A stretch of DNA of 14,898 nucleotides. Source: Chitinophagaceae bacterium. GTDB taxonomy: Bacteria > Bacteroidota > Bacteroidia > Chitinophagales > Chitinophagaceae. Made by a program: the position numbers and the translations under genes. Positions within the stretch are counted from its first letter, which is position 1, and every line of letters begins with the position of its first letter. The DNA is taken from NCBI GenBank assembly GCA_025362915.1, contig JANYEU010000447.1, forward strand, positions 1-14,898, read 5' to 3'. The notes beneath the pieces are model-generated. The model ran no database searches, had not been told where the DNA came from, and saw only the letters and a program-made list of their open reading frames with translations. Positions 6,977 to 14,544 of the stretch are shown piece by piece.

Positions 6977-7038
6977 CTATACTTGCCTTTTATTTAGTCA
7001 TGAATAGACTATATTTGAGATTCACACATTCATTATTA

Positions 7039-7536
7039 ATGCTTATTCAACAGAAACTAGGAAATATTAATACTACTCCACCCAATAAAAATATAGATTG
7101 GCTCTCATTGGAATGGTACGAGGCGAATAAGCGGATCTTGAGTAAAAGAACAGAGGCGGGCAAGGACATTTCTTTACGCTTCCTGAACGAGAACCCTAAT
7201 CTTACACAAGGGGATATTCTTTTTGAAGATGAAACTTCAATTGTTGTTGTAGCTATCCAGCCCTGCGATTGTATTGTTGTAAAGCCGACCAATATGTTCG
7301 AAATGGCTTCTGTTTGTTATGAAATAGGCAATAAACATTTGCCATTATTCTTTGAAGATGATGGGGTATTGGTTCCTTTTGAGCAACCATTATTCAAATT
7401 ACTGACTGCACAAGGATATTTGGTTATCAATGAGAAACGAAAATTATTGCAGCCCCTAAAAACAACCGTTGCACCACATGGAGGCGGTAGTGAAACCTTA
7501 TTTTCTAAGATTATGAAACTGACAGGTAATGAATAA
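7039..7536 (+). CDS. ureE: Urease accessory protein UreE (nickel metallochaperone)
   Basis: Starting at the ATG of 7039 the protein has 165 residues and begins MLIQQKLGNI, the usual UreE beginning. An ATG at 7000 would add 13 residues with no family counterpart, so I prefer the internal start. UreE delivers nickel to the UreD-UreF-UreG-apoprotein complex. The peptide-binding N-terminal domain (about 1-70) is followed by the metal-binding domain with the conserved dimer-interface histidine H100 in GNKHLP and the strand LVPFEQPLFKLLTAQGY. The C-terminus has PHGGGSE with H147 but no histidine-rich tail, so it is a low-capacity form. The first part (residues 10-25) is rather divergent. It overlaps ureF by 8 bases. 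Confidence 0.92.
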   Translation: MLIQQKLGNINTTPPNKNIDWLSLEWYEANKRILSKRTEAGKDISLRFLNENPNLTQGDILFEDETSIVVVAIQPCDCIVVKPTNMFEMASVCYEIGNKHLPLFFEDDGVLVPFEQPLFKLLTAQGYLVINEKRKLLQPLKTTVAPHGGGSETLFSKIMKLTGNE

Positions 7537-8215
7537 TGCATTGCTTAGTTTGTTGCAATTGTCGGATCCTACCTTGCCGATAGGAGGGTTCTCCCATTCG
7601 GCTGGATTGGAAACTTATGTGCAACAAAATATAGTTAAAGACGCTGCTACGGCAAAGGAATTTGTGACAGAAATGCTAACGCAAAACTTACAATATACGG
7701 ATGCGGCTTTTGTTTCTTTGGCTTATGATGCAGCAAAAGCAAACGACTTTGAATTGCTTTTAGCCTTGGATAATGAATGTACAGCCGTGAAGTTGCCCAT
7801 GGAAATGCGGCAGGCGAGCCAGAAACTCGGACTACGATTGATGAAAATATTTCAACCATTGTGCAAACATGAATTGGCAGATAGATACATGGCTGCCATA
7901 AAAAAGCAAGCGGCAGATGGGCATTATTGCATTGCATTCGGGTTATATTCGCTTGCTTTTGGGATTGATAAAAGAGAGGCATTAACGGGCTTTTATTTTA
8001 ATGCGGCGGTTGGTTTTGTAACTAATAGCGTTAAACTAATTCCTCTTGGGCAGCAGGATGGGCAGCAGATATTGTTTTCATTGCACTTATTGATAACAGA
8101 ACTGGTGGATAATACGATGCAACCCGATAAAAACCTGATAGGTTTGTGCTGTACAGGATTTGATATTAGGAGTATGCAGCATGAACAACTATATTCCAGG
8201 CTGTATATGTCATAA
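7529..8215 (+). CDS. ureF: Urease accessory protein UreF
   Basis: This 228-residue all-helical protein has the normal family length. The N-terminus LLSLLQLSDPTLPIGGFSHSAGLETYV is diagnostic for UreF, as is the later GLYSLAFGIDKREALTGFYFNAAVGFVTNSVKLIPLGQQDGQ. UreF binds UreD and the urease apoprotein and acts as the regulator of UreG GTP hydrolysis during nickel insertion. The ATG at 7529 lies inside the end of ureE, so the two are translationally coupled. A 133-base spacer with repeats separates it from ureG. Confidence 0.96.
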   Translation: MNNALLSLLQLSDPTLPIGGFSHSAGLETYVQQNIVKDAATAKEFVTEMLTQNLQYTDAAFVSLAYDAAKANDFELLLALDNECTAVKLPMEMRQASQKLGLRLMKIFQPLCKHELADRYMAAIKKQAADGHYCIAFGLYSLAFGIDKREALTGFYFNAAVGFVTNSVKLIPLGQQDGQQILFSLHLLITELVDNTMQPDKNLIGLCCTGFDIRSMQHEQLYSRLYMS

Positions 8216-8285
8216 CTAAGTCGTAAGTTTTAGATAATAGGTTTTTAGCTTTTGGCTAGGTTCTTTAAGATTCAAGGGTTTTATT

Positions 8286-8305
8286 TGCCCCTTTAGGGGT
8301 TGGGG
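8286..8305. repeat. Small GC-rich dyad before ureG
   Basis: GCCCCTTTAGGGGTTGGGG forms a short hairpin (CCCC/GGGG around TTTA). This wording is a frequent small intergenic repeat in Bacteroidota. There is no T-run, so it is not a convincing terminator. Confidence 0.35.
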
Positions 8306-8306
8306 T

Positions 8307-8332
8307 TCATTCAAATCATTTAATCATAATTC
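8307..8332. repeat. Third copy of the AATCATT-type repeat, before ureG
   Basis: ATTCAAATCATTTAATCA at 8309-8326 is identical to the right arm of the ureA-ureB palindrome (3267-3284). Over 26 bases it matches 1225-1250 with two differences. Here only one arm is present, followed by a partial second AATTCAAATCATA. It lies about 16 bases before the ureG start. Confidence 0.65.
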
Positions 8333-8348
8333 AAATCATAGTTAATAG

Positions 8349-8987
8349 ATGGCGGGTAGAAAGTATATAAAGATTGGCGTTGCAGGACCGGTGGGTTCGG
8401 GAAAGACAGCGCTGATAGAAAGGTTAAGTAGAAGGTTGGCGGGGGAGTATAGTATTGGGGTGATTACCAATGATATTTATACAAAGGAAGATGCAGAGTT
8501 TTTAACGCAGAATAGCCTGCTTCCTGCCGATAGGATTATTGGTGTGGAAACAGGCGGTTGTCCCCATACGGCAATAAGGGAAGATGCAAGCATGAATCTG
8601 GAAGCTGTTGAGGAAATGGCTAATCGTTTTGCAGATATACAAATCATTTTTATAGAGAGTGGGGGAGATAATTTATCGGCAACATTTAGTCCCGATTTAG
8701 CAGACCTTACCATCTTCGTTATTGATGTGGCAGAAGGAGATAAAATTCCTCGCAAAGGCGGTCCCGGCATTACACGAAGTGATCTTTTGGTGATTAATAA
8801 GATAGATTTAGCCCCTTATGTACACGCAGATTTGGACATAATGGAACGTGATGCCAGATTGATGCGTAAGGGCAGCCCATTTATCTTTACAAACCTGATG
8901 AGCCTTCAAGGCTTGGAAGAGGTGATTGGATGGATAAAGAAATATGCTTTGTTGGAAGCTGTGGAAGAGCCGAAATTGTGGCGATGA
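8349..8987 (+). CDS. ureG: Urease accessory GTPase UreG
   Basis: This 212-residue protein is a standard-length SIMIBI-class GTPase that powers nickel insertion into urease. The P-loop GPVGSGKT is at residues 13-20. The metal-binding CPH motif (C71, H73) lies in GVETGGCPHTAIRED, ESGGDNL is at 103-109, and the guanine-specificity motif NKID is at 150-153. All are intact. The stop codon overlaps the start of ureD (ATGA at 8984-8987), so ureG and ureD are coupled. The ATG at 8349 is the natural family start (MAGRKYIKIGVAGPVG). Confidence 0.97.
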   Translation: MAGRKYIKIGVAGPVGSGKTALIERLSRRLAGEYSIGVITNDIYTKEDAEFLTQNSLLPADRIIGVETGGCPHTAIREDASMNLEAVEEMANRFADIQIIFIESGGDNLSATFSPDLADLTIFVIDVAEGDKIPRKGGPGITRSDLLVINKIDLAPYVHADLDIMERDARLMRKGSPFIFTNLMSLQGLEEVIGWIKKYALLEAVEEPKLWR

Positions 8988-9781
8988 TTGCGAAGCTGTA
9001 CATAACCACCGCCCTTCGTGATGGCATTACTTATTTTAAGGAAAGCTATTTTACGCCGCCCTTTAAGGTTGCCAATATAACAGAGGATAAAAAGGCAAAT
9101 AAACTTGATTTGATGCTGATGTGTTCCTCGCCGGGCATATTGGATGAGGATATTTATGAAATGAAGATAGAGCTGGCAGAGGAGTGTTTCCTTCAACTGC
9201 ATACACAATCGTATCAGCGGCTATTTACCATGAAAAAGGGGGCATCGCAAAGTATGAATGTTCATTTGCAGCCCAATGCTTCCTTTATTTATCTGCCCCA
9301 TCCTGCAGTGCCGCACGAAGATTCTATTTTTAATGCTATCAATAAGATTTATCTAAGTGATGGTTGTACATTGGTTTGGGGGGAAGTATTAACCTGCGGT
9401 AGAAAGCTGAATGGGGAGGTTTTTAAGTTTACTAAATACCATAACATAACAGAAATATATCTAAATAATAGATTGATAATAAAAGAAAATCTATTAATGC
9501 AGCCTGCATCCATAAATGTAAAAGCTATTGGTCAACTGGAAGGCTTTACACATCAAGCCACATTGATTTATCTACATAAAACTGTCGATGCAAAGGAATT
9601 AAACAAGATAATCAGCAACTTTCTTTCCACTCAAACAGGAATTGTTTTTGGTATATCCACCCCACAAAAGAATGGTTTGATCATACGTTTATTAGGGCAA
9701 AAGGGAGAGCAGTTATACAATTGTCTTAAAGCTATTACCACACAATTACCAATCAGTAAACCAGTAGCATATGCAATCTGA
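8984..9781 (+). CDS. ureD: Urease accessory protein UreD (UreH)
   Basis: From the ATG at 8984, which overlaps the ureG stop as ATGA, the protein has 265 residues and starts MIAKLYITTALRDGITYFKESYFTPPFKVANI, which fits the beta-strand N-terminus of UreD. An in-frame ATG at 8930 would add 18 residues encoded inside ureG and is not needed. Family features are the LMLMCSSPGILDEDIYEMKIEL stretch, the QSYQRLFTM segment, and the central CGRKLNGEVFKFTKYHNITEIYLNNRLIIKE. UreD is the scaffold that binds the urease apoprotein and passes nickel from UreG/UreF through an internal tunnel. It overlaps the following membrane-protein gene by 11 bases. Sequence conservation is low, as is usual for UreD. Confidence 0.92.
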   Translation: MIAKLYITTALRDGITYFKESYFTPPFKVANITEDKKANKLDLMLMCSSPGILDEDIYEMKIELAEECFLQLHTQSYQRLFTMKKGASQSMNVHLQPNASFIYLPHPAVPHEDSIFNAINKIYLSDGCTLVWGEVLTCGRKLNGEVFKFTKYHNITEIYLNNRLIIKENLLMQPASINVKAIGQLEGFTHQATLIYLHKTVDAKELNKIISNFLSTQTGIVFGISTPQKNGLIIRLLGQKGEQLYNCLKAITTQLPISKPVAYAI

Positions 9782-10472
9782 GATGGGAATATTGCTGGCA
9801 GCGGCAGTAACCGTTGGATGCTTGCACACTGCTGCAGGCCCCGATCATTATCTGCCCTTCATTGCCCTGTCAAGGTCTCGTGGATGGAGCTTTGCCAAAA
9901 CCTTGCTCTGGACAATCATCTGTGGCTGCGGTCATGTATGGAGTTCTGTATTGCTAGGTTTGGGTGGGGCGGCAGTGGGTTGGTCATTAACTAAAGTAAA
10001 AGGGCTGGAAAACTTGAGGGGCGGTATTGCAGGCTGGGCATTGCTTGGTTTTGGGATTATCTATGGCATCTGGGGTTTGTATCGTGCCTATAAAAATAGA
10101 CCACACAAGCATTTCGACTTGTATGAAGATGGCAATATCTATGTATACGAACACAAACACGGCGCAGCCATCAGGCAGGAAGAAAGGCATAAGGTAACGC
10201 CTTGGGTAATGTTCATCATCTTTTTTTTAGGCCCTTGCGAACCAATGATACCACTTCTTTTTTACCCTGCTGCCAAGAGTTCGTGGTATGGGATGGCATT
10301 ATTGATTATCGTTTATACGTTTGTAACCCTAGCCATTATGATAATGATGGTAATTCTCGGCTACTACGGTCTAGCATTTATCAAAACAGAAAAACTGGAA
10401 CGATATGCACATGCACTAGGTGGATTAACCCTTTTTATTTGTGGAACTGGCATGGTGTTTCTAGGATGGTAA
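9771..10472 (+). CDS. Probable nickel permease (UreH/NicO-like membrane protein)
   Basis: This 233-residue polytopic membrane protein has hydrophobic segments at about 6-20, 43-70, 83-103, 144-165, 172-202 and 213-232. The first segment has HTAAGPDH (H19, D25, H26), which resembles the HX4DH signature of nickel/cobalt transporters but with five spacer residues. The second has CGHVWSS with H55. A later segment has LGPCEP (154-158), comparable to the proline-cysteine motif of the TauE/DsbD/NicO superfamily. The loop at 105-142 is histidine-rich (H112, H114, H128, H130, H140) and faces a watery side, fitting metal capture. The start overlaps the end of ureD, so it belongs to the urease operon, which supports nickel uptake for urease. 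The function is inferred from motifs and context, and a different solute is possible. A second ATG at 9783 is an alternative start. Confidence 0.68.
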   Translation: MQSEMGILLAAAVTVGCLHTAAGPDHYLPFIALSRSRGWSFAKTLLWTIICGCGHVWSSVLLGLGGAAVGWSLTKVKGLENLRGGIAGWALLGFGIIYGIWGLYRAYKNRPHKHFDLYEDGNIYVYEHKHGAAIRQEERHKVTPWVMFIIFFLGPCEPMIPLLFYPAAKSSWYGMALLIIVYTFVTLAIMIMMVILGYYGLAFIKTEKLERYAHALGGLTLFICGTGMVFLGW

Positions 10473-10609
10473 GTGATGTTTTACGATCTCCCCCTTATCT
10501 TTATCCGATAATTCTACAAAGGGACGATTTGGCAAAGAGATTGCTTTTGGTTATTACAGCCAGTCATTCTAAAAAAGAAGTTTTGAAGATACGATACAAT
10601 AGTTGTTTA

Positions 10610-12571
10610 ATGAAGTATATCCTGACCATTTCCTTGTTATTTCTTGCTGCCCTCACTTTTTCTCAGCCAACTTTCATAGATAGCTTATCAATTAGATATA
10701 ATCAAACCAAGGTTGATACTGCCAAAATAGATTTTATACTTTTTGCTTCCGATTATCTGCGGGATACAAAACCAGAGGCGGCTATTTCTTTTGGTAAGGC
10801 AGCATTAAAAATTGCCCAGAAAATACAAGATAGTAAAAGGGAAATGCTATTGTTAGACCTGATTGGTCAAGGATATGATCAAGTTGGAGACATTGCCAAT
10901 TCGATTTCTTTTTTTAATGCGAGTTTTAAAATTGCCACTGAAATACATGATTTAAAAGCTATTGCAGCCATAAACCTTAATCTGGGCGCTTGCTACACCG
11001 ATATTGGTAACGGTAGGCTAGGGGCTGATTATTACAAGAGTGCTGCGGATGGTTTTGCCAAACTCAACGATAATATTGGGCTATGCAAGAGTGAAGTGTA
11101 TTTATCTGATGCGCTTTTTAAAGCCAAGGATCCAGACAAGGCACTTTATTATTTAGAAAAGGTGAAGCCGCTTAGTTTACAGCTCAATGGTTACTTGCTA
11201 CATTATGTCTACACAAACTTTGCAGAGTGTTATTTCATGAAAAATGAATTTCAATTAGCAAAGAATTATGTGTTGCAGGCAATGGTTATCTCCCAAAAGC
11301 TAAATGATTTGTATGCTCTTTCGGCTGATAATTTGGTATTGGCTAAAGTATATCTGGCTTTGGATGATCTAGCAAAAGCTGAAATATTTGTAAAGAAAGG
11401 ATTGGAGATTGCCGAGCAAACAAAGATTAGGGAGAATTTAATAGATGCGTACAACCTTTACAGTAAAATATATGAAAAGCAGGGTAAATATGCCGATGCC
11501 TTGAAATTTAAAACACGTTACATTGTAACAAAAGATAGTTTAGAATTTACCCTCAACGATTATATACTTCATGCTTATGAGAATGAGAAAAAGGATGGAG
11601 AGGTGGCGGTGATGAAAGCCGGAGAGATACGGAAAGATGCAGAATTGAAGCGCCAGCATTTTATAATAGCTGTTGGATTCTGTGCTTTTCTATTGCTTCT
11701 CTGTATTGCTGGATACATCTATTACTCGCGAAATACTTTACGCATCGCACATCTGGAAACCGAACGTGCTTATCAGGAAGTAAATAGAACACACGCAGAA
11801 ATTATTGGGCAAAACGAGGCATTAATAAAAAACAATGTGCAAATAAGCCGACAATCGGAAGATATAAAAAAGCTTAGTAACCTAAAAGACCGTTTGTTCT
11901 CCATTATTTCTCATGATTTACGTGGACCATTTAGGAACTTGCAAACCGTTTTGAATCTTTTATTAGAGGGAACCCTATCGCAAGATAAGTTTCAAACCAT
12001 TATTCCCCAGCTTGTAAAAGGTGTAAGTTCTTCTTCCGATTTGGTGGAGAATCTGTTACATTGGTCAAAGTCGCAGCTTACTGGCGCAATGGTGGTTGGT
12101 ATTGATTTGAATATATACGGGTTGGTACAAAACCAGTTGAGCCTCTTCGAAAAACAGGCGGCAGATAAACAATTAGAATTGAGGAACGAAACATCCCTAA
12201 ATACCATTGTATATGCCGATAAGGATATGATAGACCTTGTACTACGTAATTTGGTAGCCAATGCCATTAAGTTTTGCCATCCAAAAGGTCGTATAATCAT
12301 CTCTTCAAAACAAATTGAAAATCATATAGAAATCAGTGTTACAGACCAGGGGATAGGTATTTCACCAGAAAACATTCATAAGGTGTTTCAGGAAGAAGAA
12401 CGGTTCACCACTAGGGGAACGGGTAATGAAGCGGGCACTGGCTTGGGACTTCTGCTTTGTAAAGACTTTGTAGAAAAGAACAATGGCATAATTGGGGTAG
12501 AAAGTAAGTTGAACGAAGGTTCTAGGTTTTGGTTTACGCTACCTAAGGGTAGCGGAGTGGTAGCACTTTAG
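10610..12571 (+). CDS. Sensor histidine kinase with periplasmic TPR domain
   Basis: The protein has 653 residues from the ATG at 10610, where a signal peptide begins (MKYILTISLLFLAALTFSQ). The frame is open further upstream to 10202, but that part overlaps the permease gene out of frame and reads as noise. Residues about 30-320 form helical TPR-like repeats (for example GQGYDQVGDIANSISFFNASFKIA and YLALDDLAKAEIFVKKGLEIA). A single membrane helix is at about 350-372 and a coiled coil at 378-425. The kinase core follows, with H-box SIISHDLRGP (H435), N-box NLVANAIKF (N551), G1 DQGIGI (579-584) and G2 GTGLGLLL (609-616). All catalytic motifs are intact. There is no receiver domain and no response-regulator gene next to it, so it is an orphan kinase. 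The signal sensed is unknown. It has its own spacer after the urease genes. Confidence 0.92.
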   Translation: MKYILTISLLFLAALTFSQPTFIDSLSIRYNQTKVDTAKIDFILFASDYLRDTKPEAAISFGKAALKIAQKIQDSKREMLLLDLIGQGYDQVGDIANSISFFNASFKIATEIHDLKAIAAINLNLGACYTDIGNGRLGADYYKSAADGFAKLNDNIGLCKSEVYLSDALFKAKDPDKALYYLEKVKPLSLQLNGYLLHYVYTNFAECYFMKNEFQLAKNYVLQAMVISQKLNDLYALSADNLVLAKVYLALDDLAKAEIFVKKGLEIAEQTKIRENLIDAYNLYSKIYEKQGKYADALKFKTRYIVTKDSLEFTLNDYILHAYENEKKDGEVAVMKAGEIRKDAELKRQHFIIAVGFCAFLLLLCIAGYIYYSRNTLRIAHLETERAYQEVNRTHAEIIGQNEALIKNNVQISRQSEDIKKLSNLKDRLFSIISHDLRGPFRNLQTVLNLLLEGTLSQDKFQTIIPQLVKGVSSSSDLVENLLHWSKSQLTGAMVVGIDLNIYGLVQNQLSLFEKQAADKQLELRNETSLNTIVYADKDMIDLVLRNLVANAIKFCHPKGRIIISSKQIENHIEISVTDQGIGISPENIHKVFQEEERFTTRGTGNEAGTGLGLLLCKDFVEKNNGIIGVESKLNEGSRFWFTLPKGSGVVAL

Positions 12572-12738
12572 TACCCCAATTAATTCAATATTCTTTTATT
12601 GGCTACCACACACACAAACAGCAATTCCCAAAAAAACATGTTACGAGTGTTGTATCAACAGCTAATCTCCTTCTCTACCCATTCACTGCATTACGGTATC
12701 ACTAAACATTAAAAAACAGGGTGAAAATAGTGGATTAA

Positions 12739-12778
12739 CCCACCTCCTAACAAAACTCCTAAGAGGGTAGGAGGTGGG
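12739..12778. terminator. Hairpin between convergent genes
   Basis: CCCACCTCCTA (12739-12749) and TAGGAGGTGGG (12768-12778) form a perfect 11-bp GC-rich stem around an 18-base loop, between the end of the kinase gene (plus) and the end of the amylase gene (minus). Position suggests a shared terminator for the convergent genes, although no clear T-run follows on either strand. The rest of the 280-base spacer shows nothing else. Confidence 0.6.
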
Positions 12779-12851
12779 CTCATTAATAATGTATTGTAAA
12801 GCAATGTGCCTAATACATGTGAGATTTTTGGAGAATTTGTTTAGTAGACAC

Positions 12852-14336
12852 TTATGATTTGCAAATCCAAATGCTCACTGAACCAGGCGTAACATGAAAT
12901 TCTCCCCATCCCTCTTCATTAATGATAACTTCTGCAGAATGCTTTTCTAGAAAGTCTATAAATACCTTGCCAGCAAACTTTTTGCCTATCTCCATGTTCT
13001 TAAATCCTTCATCGCCATTTGTAAGTAATACGGCACAACCAGAATCAGGATTCTCATCAAGGCCTTCCCTTGTCCAACCGATGCAGTTGGGATGATCAAA
13101 ATAATCGCGCTGCATTCCATAAGCATATTTGGTTCTTGCAATAATAAGCTTTTCTAAATTTTCGCAAGTATCAAGGAAAATCTCATAGTCCAATCCATCG
13201 TTGCCTTTGCCCCAATAATGCGCCCCATACAAATCTGGATAAAAAATACAGGGATAACCGCCTTCCCTTAATAAGATAAGCGAATAAGCCAACGGTTTGA
13301 ACCATTTTTCTACGGGGGCTTGCAAGGCCTGCAAGGGTTGTGTATCGTGATTGTCTACCACCGTTACAGCAAGCAATGGCTTTACCGAAACCAACGTATT
13401 ATCAAAAATGGTGGTAAGATTATAGTCTTTACCAGAATTTGAGGCGTTATAAAAATTGAGGTGAAGTGAGGCATCAAACAAAGACATCTTGCCTTCTGTG
13501 GCATCTATATATGCCAATAACAGGGGTAACTCGCCGGGAGTCCAATACTCCCCTACGGCAAACAAATCAGGCTTGATGTTCCTCATGTGATATAGCCATT
13601 CTGAATAGAATTTTGGGGAAATATGTTTTACTGCATCAAGCCTCACACCATCAAAATGAACTTCATTCAAATACCATTCGCCCCATTTCTTCAGCTCGTC
13701 CCGTAAAGCAGGGTTTCTAAAGTCTATATCATTATACATAAGGTAATCGTAATTGCCCTTTTCGTTATCAATAACATTGTCCCAATCATTGCCATAGTCA
13801 TTCAATATACTAAAAATGGCTGTCTCGTTTAAATTTGCAGCATAATCAACCCCAGAGAAACACCTAAAATCCCATATAAAGTTGGAATACTTTTCTTTCC
13901 TTCCCGGAAAAACAAATTTGGTATATGCTTCAATATCAAAAGGCTCGCTGGTAAACTTATTTCTGTCTTCGGTATCTACACGCATAACTTTTATAAGTTC
14001 TTTTTCATCACCTCCGGCTTTATGGTTCAATACAATATCCGCATATACAAGAATCCCTCTTTCATGTAGTTTTTCAATAGCGTTTATGTATTGTTCCTTT
14101 GTCCCCCACTTGGTTCTTACAGAACTTTTCTGGTCAAACTCGCCCAAATCATAAATATCATAAGCATCATATCCATTAGATAAGCCACCACCAGAAGCTT
14201 TATATGCAGGCGGAAGCCATAGGGCATTTATACCAAGTGAAGAAAGCTTTTCTGCCTGTTCAGCAGCTTCTTCCCATAACATTCCGTTGTCTTCATTGTA
14301 CCAGTGAAAAAACTGCATCATTGTTCCATTGATCAT
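12852..14336 (-). CDS. Alpha-amylase, cytoplasmic GH13 type
   Basis: This 494-residue protein is a GH13 alpha-amylase of about the length of the GH13_5 group. It has no signal peptide, so it should act in the cytoplasm on glycogen or imported maltodextrins, cleaving alpha-1,4 bonds. The four classical regions are present in order: DIVLNHKAGGDE (about 100-111), GVRLDAVKH with nucleophile D234, VGEYWTP with acid/base E263, and VVDNHDTQ with transition-state stabiliser D331. The N-terminus MMQFFHWYNEDNGMLW and LGINALWLPPAYKASGG are typical of this group, as is the C-terminal beta domain ending GSVSIWI. It stands alone on the minus strand, convergent with the kinase gene, and has no visible maltose regulon neighbours. 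Start choice between M1, M6 and M7 is open, and I keep the first. Confidence 0.95.
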   Translation of the reverse strand: MINGTMMQFFHWYNEDNGMLWEEAAEQAEKLSSLGINALWLPPAYKASGGGLSNGYDAYDIYDLGEFDQKSSVRTKWGTKEQYINAIEKLHERGILVYADIVLNHKAGGDEKELIKVMRVDTEDRNKFTSEPFDIEAYTKFVFPGRKEKYSNFIWDFRCFSGVDYAANLNETAIFSILNDYGNDWDNVIDNEKGNYDYLMYNDIDFRNPALRDELKKWGEWYLNEVHFDGVRLDAVKHISPKFYSEWLYHMRNIKPDLFAVGEYWTPGELPLLLAYIDATEGKMSLFDASLHLNFYNASNSGKDYNLTTIFDNTLVSVKPLLAVTVVDNHDTQPLQALQAPVEKWFKPLAYSLILLREGGYPCIFYPDLYGAHYWGKGNDGLDYEIFLDTCENLEKLIIARTKYAYGMQRDYFDHPNCIGWTREGLDENPDSGCAVLLTNGDEGFKNMEIGKKFAGKVFIDFLEKHSAEVIINEEGWGEFHVTPGSVSIWICKS

Positions 14337-14460
14337 AAACTTTCTTTTTTAAATGAAATATTAAAAAAAACAAGAATACCATTTGCATAAATCAAACCAA
14401 TTTATGACTAAGAAAAAATAAATTTTAGAAAAGAAAAAATTGGCTTGAAATGGGGCGAAT

Positions 14461-14490
14461 AAAAAAGGGTTTCAATTTCTTGAAACCCTT
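14461..14490 (-). terminator. Rho-independent terminator on the minus strand
   Basis: AAGGGTTTCA (14465-14474) and TGAAACCCTT (14481-14490) form a perfect 10-bp stem with a 6-base loop. Read on the minus strand, the stem is followed by six T (14466-14461), the classical form. It lies 13 bases beyond the 3' end of the tRNA-Val fragment, so it looks like the original terminator of that tRNA gene. Confidence 0.8.
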
Positions 14491-14502
14491 ACTGGCATTG
14501 TG

Positions 14503-14544
14503 TGGGAGTTGACGGGTTCGAATCGACGACCCTCTGCTTGTAAG
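14503..14544 (-). other. tRNA-Val (TAC) 3' fragment, probable attachment site
   Basis: Read on the minus strand, this stretch starts with the anticodon loop CTTACAA (anticodon TAC, valine) and the 3' anticodon strand GCAG. It continues with the variable loop, a T arm with TTCGAAC, and the 3' acceptor strand AACTCCC plus discriminator A. The matching 5' half (GGGAGTT..., D arm) is absent, and the bases before CTTACAA (CGGA) do not pair with GCAG. The fragment therefore begins at the anticodon loop, the usual crossover point of tRNA-targeting integrases. A terminator follows and an integrase gene starts about 165 bases away on the element side. The best reading is the duplicated tRNA end of an integrated element, with the intact tRNA expected at its far end. 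Confidence 0.72.

Noticed and set aside
7000..7038. Upstream start for ureE
   Set aside because: The extra 13 residues have no counterpart in UreE, and MLIQQKLGNI at 7039 is the usual family beginning.
8930..8983. Upstream start for ureD
   Set aside because: The 18 extra residues lie inside ureG and lack family similarity, while ATG at 8984 overlaps the ureG stop in the usual coupled form.
10202..10609. Extended N-terminus of the histidine kinase
   Set aside because: It overlaps the permease gene out of frame and precedes a clear signal peptide starting at 10610.
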